Origin: Faecalibacillus intestinalis
GTDB taxonomy: Bacteria; Bacillota_I; Bacilli_A; Erysipelotrichales; Coprobacillaceae
Length of the DNA: 47,078 nucleotides
Direction: 5' to 3'
NCBI RefSeq assembly: GCF_003024685.1
Contig: NZ_PYLQ01000020.1
Coordinates: 1-47,078 of the forward strand
The notes below the pieces were generated by a model. It had not been told where the DNA came from and ran no database searches. It saw only the letters and a program-made list of their open reading frames with translations. This document shows, in pieces, positions 42,696-47,078 of the stretch. Every line of letters begins with the position of its first letter. Position 1 is the first letter of the stretch. Both the position numbers and the translations under genes were made by a program.

Positions 42696-43079
42696 TCAGC
42701 AGTAAATCATTTCCTGTCTGATGATTTCTTCGGCTCGGTTACGGATAGAGTTCATGGACTGTACCCACAACATCTGATTGTCTGCTTTCATGGTTTCGGT
42801 CACGCCCTCGGCTTGTTTCATCTGCTCAATGATAAGGCTGCACCTTTCCGTTGCCTGTTCGTTCAGATCAGCAAGGTAAGTATGCAGTTCGCCGGATAAA
42901 CAGAGGGCAGAGAACCTTGCAGGGCGGTACTGCTCCAAATATGTCCTGTGCAGTCTGCCCCACATACCGATAGGGCGGTGTTCCTCCGGTAGCTTCAAGT
43001 CCGGCACATAGTAATCACCCACAAGAACATAGTCCAGACCGTTGCTTTCGTCATGGATTCGTGATTTCAATTCTGTCAT
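42696..43079 (-). CDS. tnpV: Transposon-encoded protein TnpV
   Basis: A 127-residue protein with the TnpV pattern (GLDYVLVGDYYVPDLKLPEE, GMWGRLHRTYLEQYRPARF, then LLSGELHTYL-like helices). ATG 43079 overlaps the tnpX stop by 4 bp. In Tn4451-like elements it always accompanies tnpX; its role is not settled. Confidence 0.78.
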   Translation of the reverse strand: MTELKSRIHDESNGLDYVLVGDYYVPDLKLPEEHRPIGMWGRLHRTYLEQYRPARFSALCLSGELHTYLADLNEQATERCSLIIEQMKQAEGVTETMKADNQMLWVQSMNSIRNRAEEIIRQEMIYC

Positions 43080-44998
43080 GCTATTTTTTCTCCTTTCACT
43101 TTTTGCCGATTTGATTTGCTTGTGGCGTTCTGTTCAACACACACATTGCTATCAGAACTTTTTTCTTCTGCTATACGCTCATGCTCCGCAAATTCTTTTG
43201 ATTTCTCACGAATCTTTTTCATATACTTACGATTGGATTCTCGTTTTCTGCGAAGTCGTTCCGCCTCTTTTTCAGCAGCAATCCTTTCTTCCTCTGTTGG
43301 TTCATGCTGCTCCACAGGTACTTGAAATTGCCCGACATAGTTAAGATATATCTCCACCTCTGTGGTGCGGTCTGCACCTTTTCCCTGTGGCTCGTGAACC
43401 AGAATTTTGTCGATAAATTCATTTATCATGGCAGGAGTAAGTTCTGTAATGTTCTCATACTTTTTAACCAGCTTTAGAAAACGCTCCACATTATTTTGAC
43501 CGCCTATAATCCGTTGCATATCAGCGGTGTCAGTCTCAATAATCTTGTTCAGCTCGTTCCGCTCATTTTCATAATCAGTAAGCATACTCTGAAAAAGCCT
43601 GTCCGGCAATCTTCCAATCACATTATCTTCATAGATTTTCCTGATAAGCATATCCAGTTCGTGAACTCGCTTCTGATTTCTTTCAATGCGGTTTTTTACA
43701 GTTTCAGAAACAGCAATATCTTTCATCGCCGATTCTTCTTGCAGAGAATAAACAAACTCCCGCTCATTCAAAGAAACATAATGGCAAGTCTCCTGTATGG
43801 TTTTCAGAATGATGCTTTTAAGTGCTTTTGTTGAAATATGGTGGCAAGTACAATGTCGGTCATACTTCTGATAAGCAAGATTATATGTGGAACATTCATA
43901 ACAATCTGCCGGATTTGAATGGCTTATCCGCTTTTCGCCTTTGGTAGTATAGTATATTCTTTCTCGCCCTTTCCGCTGCCTGTGATTATACATCGGCGCA
44001 CCACAATCAGCACAGTAAATCTTTCCGGTCAGAACATTAGGCTCGCCCATAGGATCTGCTTTTCTTACATTCTGTCTTAACTTTTGAGCAAGCAGCCATG
44101 TTTCTTCATCGACAATAGGCTCTTGTGTATCATCAAAAACCACCCAATCTTCCTTGTCTGCCCTTTTCGTCTTTTTGTCCTTATAGGAATTTTTGAATGT
44201 CCTGAAGTTGACAGTCTTTCCGATATACTCTGGTCGGGCAATCAGAGTAGTAACCTGATTTCCTCGCCACATATACGGATTTTCTTTGTCATAGTTGCTT
44301 GCATGATTTCCAAGTCCCTTTTTGCCAAGATAATAAGATGGTCTTTCAATTTTTTCTTCTGAAAGTTCTCTTGCTATCTGATAAGGTCCTTTTCCCTCAA
44401 TGGTCATACGATAAATTCTGCGGACTACTTCAGCAGCTTCTTCATCAATAATCCAATGGTCGGGGTTTTCGGGGTCTTTCAAATAGCCGTATGGTGGGAT
44501 ATTACTTGTATGAGCGTTGCCGGAAGAACCTCTGGATTTCAGTACAGCTTTAATTTTCTTACTTGTGTCCCTGACAAACCACTCATTCATAATATTCAGA
44601 AAAGGGGCAAACTCACTGGTTTCTTGACGGTCACTGTCAATACCATTATTGATTGCTATAAATCGAACTTCCTTTTCTCTAAACAGAATGTCAGTGAAAA
44701 AACCTACTTGCAAATGATCTCTGCCAATTCTGGACATATCCTTGCAGATACAGGCAGTGATTTCTCCGTTTTTAACACCTTCAACAAGTCTGTTCCATGA
44801 AGGTCTGTCAAAAGTCGCTCCACTCCAACCATCATCGGTAAAATGAACAAGATTCGTAAAACCATGTTTCATAGCATAATCTTCAAGCATTTGCTTTTGA
44901 TGAACTATACTGTTACTCTCTCCAGCATTATCATCATCACGAGACAGTCTTTCATACAAAGCAGTAATGCCATTGCTTTTATCTTTTTTTCTTCTCAT
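43076..44998 (-). CDS. tnpX: Large serine recombinase TnpX
   Basis: A 640-residue serine integrase: resolvase domain with nucleophile Ser19 (LYERLSRDDD) and CKDMSRIGRDHLQVGFFTDI, the recombinase domain (NIPPYGYLKDPEN, GPYQIARELSEE), a zinc ribbon (YCADCGAPMYN and a later Cys pair), a coiled coil, and a DUF4368-like C-terminus. It excises and integrates the element through a circle. Members of the TnpX group act at GA dinucleotides. Confidence 0.9.
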   Translation of the reverse strand: MRRKKDKSNGITALYERLSRDDDNAGESNSIVHQKQMLEDYAMKHGFTNLVHFTDDGWSGATFDRPSWNRLVEGVKNGEITACICKDMSRIGRDHLQVGFFTDILFREKEVRFIAINNGIDSDRQETSEFAPFLNIMNEWFVRDTSKKIKAVLKSRGSSGNAHTSNIPPYGYLKDPENPDHWIIDEEAAEVVRRIYRMTIEGKGPYQIARELSEEKIERPSYYLGKKGLGNHASNYDKENPYMWRGNQVTTLIARPEYIGKTVNFRTFKNSYKDKKTKRADKEDWVVFDDTQEPIVDEETWLLAQKLRQNVRKADPMGEPNVLTGKIYCADCGAPMYNHRQRKGRERIYYTTKGEKRISHSNPADCYECSTYNLAYQKYDRHCTCHHISTKALKSIILKTIQETCHYVSLNEREFVYSLQEESAMKDIAVSETVKNRIERNQKRVHELDMLIRKIYEDNVIGRLPDRLFQSMLTDYENERNELNKIIETDTADMQRIIGGQNNVERFLKLVKKYENITELTPAMINEFIDKILVHEPQGKGADRTTEVEIYLNYVGQFQVPVEQHEPTEEERIAAEKEAERLRRKRESNRKYMKKIREKSKEFAEHERIAEEKSSDSNVCVEQNATSKSNRQKVKGEKIA

Positions 44999-45373
44999 GC
45001 TGAACTCCTTTCTTCAATTCCTATCCACTCCTTACGCTCACAAAATATCACATCGGTAACGTTACTTATATTTAAGCCCAATCATGAATACGCCATGACC
45101 AATATGTATTGAGAGCGAATAATATTTGATGGTAATCATAGGTGCTGCTATGAGGCAATGACAATATAAGAATATAATGATACGCATAGTGTTCGCATGA
45201 GTAATTAAATTTGCCGCACGCAAAACACTATTGAAGGTTAGAATCCTTTGAGAACATATAACGCCTTGAAGATTATATGTGACTCGTGGAATTGCATAGC
45301 AAAGCAATCTACTGATATTACAATTAACTAAAAGCAACTTTACTGTTGCTTTTAGTCATACATAAAAAAGAAG
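44999..45373. other. Right junction of the Tn4451-like element
   Basis: No gene. The right end of the element should lie near 45060, where composition drops. A perfect hairpin CTAAAAGCAAC/GTTGCTTTTAG is at 45328-45355 immediately before mazF. It could be a terminator of lost ICE transcription or an attenuator for the toxin gene. Confidence 0.5.
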
Positions 45374-45376
45374 GTG

Positions 45377-45730
45377 ATGAAGTTGATAGAAAACATAGTA
45401 AGAGGAGAAATCTATATGGCTGATTTAGATCCTTGTATAGGCAGTGAACAAGGTGGTATTAGACCTGTTGTGATTATTCAAAATAATACTGGCAATAGAT
45501 TTAGTACAACTACTATTGTTGCACCTATTACAACAAAATTAGGCAAAGCATATTTACCAACACATTTGGTTATAAGTAAAAGAACAGGAATTTATAAAAA
45601 ATCTATGATATTACTTGAACAAATAAGAATCATTGATAAAAGTCGGCTGTTAGAAAAACTAAGTATTTTAGAGGATCAGGAAATCGATTTAATGGATAGG
45701 TCTTTACGAATAAGTATTGGTTTAAATTAA
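45377..45730 (+). CDS. MazF/PemK-family endoribonuclease toxin
   Basis: About 117 residues with the MazF core: RGEIYMADLDPCIGSEQGGI, RPVVIIQNN, TTIVAPITTKLG and the basic middle. MazF toxins cut mRNA at short sequences. The start is ATG 45377 (or TTG 45383) after AAGAAGG. No MazE-like antitoxin gene is next to it. Many Firmicutes ICEs carry such a gene just before xis and int, where it may act as a maintenance or regulatory factor. Confidence 0.85.
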   Translation: MKLIENIVRGEIYMADLDPCIGSEQGGIRPVVIIQNNTGNRFSTTTIVAPITTKLGKAYLPTHLVISKRTGIYKKSMILLEQIRIIDKSRLLEKLSILEDQEIDLMDRSLRISIGLN

Positions 45731-45800
45731 TGTACGATTAATAAATTTGCACATTTGTATATGAATAAACATCTTAATAAACTAAAGGAGAAGTCAGAAA

Positions 45801-46169
45801 GTGAATAGAATAAATGATTGGGATAAACAGATATTAACAGCACAGGATATTGCAAGAATTTTTAAATGCGGTAAGAATTTAGCTTATAAAATTATTGAAA
45901 GTGATGACATGAATGCTGTTAGGATTGGTTCGACAGTACGAGTATCTATGAAATCTTTTAATGAATGGATTGATAATAAAGGTTTTCTTTTAAATAACGA
46001 AGAAACATTTGATAATCAAGTTTATACATTGGAAGAAATAAAAGATATCTTAAAAATTGGAAGAAATTCTTCTTATAATCTATTAAATGAAAATTACTTT
46101 AAGATCATTAAACTAGGAAAAATTGTAAGAATATCTAAAAAATCATTTGATAACTGGCTTAATAAATAA
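45801..46169 (+). CDS. xis: Excisionase-type protein with two HTH_17 domains
   Basis: A 122-residue protein made of two related winged-helix units: residues about 9-55 (LTAQDIARIFKCGKNLAYKI then RIGSTVRVSMKSFNEWI) and about 73-120 (YTLEEIKDILKIGRNSSYNL then KLGKIVRISKKSFDNWL). Each resembles a complete Tn916-type Xis/MerR-like unit. Normal Xis proteins (about 65 residues) have one. The start is GTG 45801 behind AAAGGAGAAG. It lies 16 bp before the integrase gene and should set the direction of ICE recombination. Confidence 0.78.
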   Translation: MNRINDWDKQILTAQDIARIFKCGKNLAYKIIESDDMNAVRIGSTVRVSMKSFNEWIDNKGFLLNNEETFDNQVYTLEEIKDILKIGRNSSYNLLNENYFKIIKLGKIVRISKKSFDNWLNK

Positions 46170-46185
46170 ATTAGGAGGAACAAAT

Positions 46186-47078
46186 GTGAAAATAACAAAA
46201 AGAAAGTACATTACTACGATTACTTATGACAAAATATGTAATGGAGTAAAAAAATCGTGTATAGAAAGCTTTTTTGATAAGAAATATGTCGATATTAGAG
46301 TAGATGAAATCAATAATTGTGAATATGATAAAGAATATAAGATAGATCAAAATACATTATTTTTAGATTTTATTGATATTTATTTAAAGAAAGTTTCTTT
46401 AAAGAAAGATACTTATAAAAAGTATGAATTTTATGTGAGTTTGACACGAAGATATATTATGGATTATTTTGAAGATATTTATATAAAGGATATAACACAA
46501 ACATTTATTGAAAATTTAAGTATACAGGTAAATAACCAAGTTTCAAAGTATGGCAATAAGGAAAAAGTAATTTCTAAAACATTAAAAAATGATATAAAAT
46601 TTTTCTTCAATAAATTATTTAAATATGCTACAGATATGAATTTATATGATATTAATCCTATGCAATATTATAAAGTGCAAAATAGTTCGAATCGTTATTT
46701 AATTGAATGGGATATTGATACGTTGAACACTATTTTTGAATTAAGTAAAGGAACAAGATTACATATGTTCTTACATTGCTTTTTTGGAACTGACTTGAAA
46801 ATGAATGAAATTTTGGCTTTAAAATGGAATGACCTTTATATTGGTCATAAAAACATCAAAAAAAATAATTGTTATGCTGTAGTGAATAAAAAATTAAAAA
46901 GAAAGAAGATATCCTACATTAATGAACATAGAGAAAATATTATTAAGCAATTTGATCCGAAAATAAATGATGAGGGTAGTACTAGGCTTGTCATTTATAA
47001 AATTGAAAATAGTAAGAAAATCCATATTCCTATTAATGTAGCCAAAATGCTAATAAAATGGAAAAAAGTAGAAGGTAG
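46186..47078 (+). CDS. int: Tyrosine integrase of the ICE (3' end outside window)
   Basis: GTG 46186 follows TTAGGAGG; the frame stays open to the window end, giving 297 residues. A SAM-like core-binding domain is at residues about 65-175 (LFLDFIDIYLKKVSLKKDTY; TQTFIENLSIQVNNQ). The catalytic domain begins near 180 (FFGTDLKMNEILALKWNDL). At the first catalytic Arg position (normally TGLRxSE) this protein has Lys. The His-x-x-Arg and Tyr lie beyond the window. Organisation with xis matches Tn916-family elements. Confidence 0.75.
   Translation, partial: MKITKRKYITTITYDKICNGVKKSCIESFFDKKYVDIRVDEINNCEYDKEYKIDQNTLFLDFIDIYLKKVSLKKDTYKKYEFYVSLTRRYIMDYFEDIYIKDITQTFIENLSIQVNNQVSKYGNKEKVISKTLKNDIKFFFNKLFKYATDMNLYDINPMQYYKVQNSSNRYLIEWDIDTLNTIFELSKGTRLHMFLHCFFGTDLKMNEILALKWNDLYIGHKNIKKNNCYAVVNKKLKRKKISYINEHRENIIKQFDPKINDEGSTRLVIYKIENSKKIHIPINVAKMLIKWKKVEG

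Larger units (their letters stand above)
35640..45060. mobile_element. Tn4451-like integrative mobilizable element nested in the ICE
   Basis: The base composition rises sharply at about 35.65 kb and falls again at about 45.06 kb. Inside, all genes run leftwards and include the Tn4451-family set TnpX (large serine recombinase), TnpV, TnpW and a MobV relaxase. A replication module (CHC2 primase, VapE), iterons and an oriT-like hairpin are also present. There is no chloramphenicol resistance gene; the cargo is three small membrane or lipoprotein genes. TnpX enzymes recombine at a GA dinucleotide, so the exact ends cannot be read here. Confidence 0.75.

Noticed and set aside
1-47078. tRNA genes or rRNA
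   Set aside because: No cloverleaf-like GGTTCGAATCC segment or rRNA-like GC-rich block was seen by eye; a covariance-model scan would be needed to be certain.

Overview
The window is very AT-rich DNA with Shine-Dalgarno-led genes, Agr-type signalling, class I lanthipeptide enzymes and Tn916/Tn4451-type mobile genes. This points to a low-GC gut Bacillota; an Erysipelotrichales/Coprobacillaceae-like host is my inference from codon use and gene content. Most of the window can be read as the cargo end of a Tn916-like integrative conjugative element (ICE). Wreckage of its conjugation module lies at the left (a CwlT/Orf14-type hydrolase, a DprA-like gene, a secreted-protein remnant). A sigma-like protein, MazF, excisionase and the start of a tyrosine integrase lie at the right edge.

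Layout. 1-3.6 kb: broken ICE genes and a tandem Phd-like antitoxin protein. 3.79-9.0 kb: a 5.2-kb segment bounded by perfect 21-bp inverted repeats, with a tyrosine recombinase (9073-9996) just outside it. It holds two inward-facing operons: cytidylyltransferase plus membrane NTPase, and methyltransferase plus SHMT-like PLP enzyme. A fixed promoter just outside the left repeat can serve only one operon at a time. 10-11 kb: IS66 wreckage and terminators. 11.2-20.1 kb: a class I lanthipeptide operon (LanC, LanB, ABC exporter, GT1-type glycosyltransferase, FMN reductase, two identical precursor peptides, one unknown protein). 20.2-22.4 kb: IS4 remnant and degenerate DNA. 22.4-24.7 kb and 29.4-33.1 kb: an Agr-type quorum-sensing locus (AgrD-like peptide with Ser in the ring position, LytTR regulator, AgrC-like sensor, AgrB, then a membrane protein, a lipoprotein and an FtsX/ATPase pair). 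It appears to have been split by a 4-kb IS21-like relic (24691-28723) carrying an AbiH gene, a pentapeptide-repeat gene and a type I toxin-like peptide. 33.7 kb: a PIG-L deacetylase. 35.6-45.1 kb: a GC-richer Tn4451-like mobilizable element (TnpX, TnpV, TnpW, MobV relaxase, CHC2 primase, VapE helicase, GACAAC iterons, oriT-like hairpin) with three small cargo genes associated with direct repeats. 45.4-47.1 kb: MazF, a double-HTH excisionase and a partial integrase.

How the parts may work together. The lanthipeptide operon should dehydrate, cyclise, possibly reduce, glycosylate and export a 55-residue precursor made from two gene copies. No leader protease and no classic LanFEG is visible nearby. 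The Agr locus has paired direct repeats in front of its peptide gene and could control itself and its ABC transporter; a link to the lanthipeptide operon is only proximity. The invertible segment looks like a two-state selector independent of the lanthipeptide genes. The strongest candidates for undescribed biology are the two-operon inversion switch, the glycosylated and reduced class I lanthipeptide, and the Ser-ring autoinducer locus.
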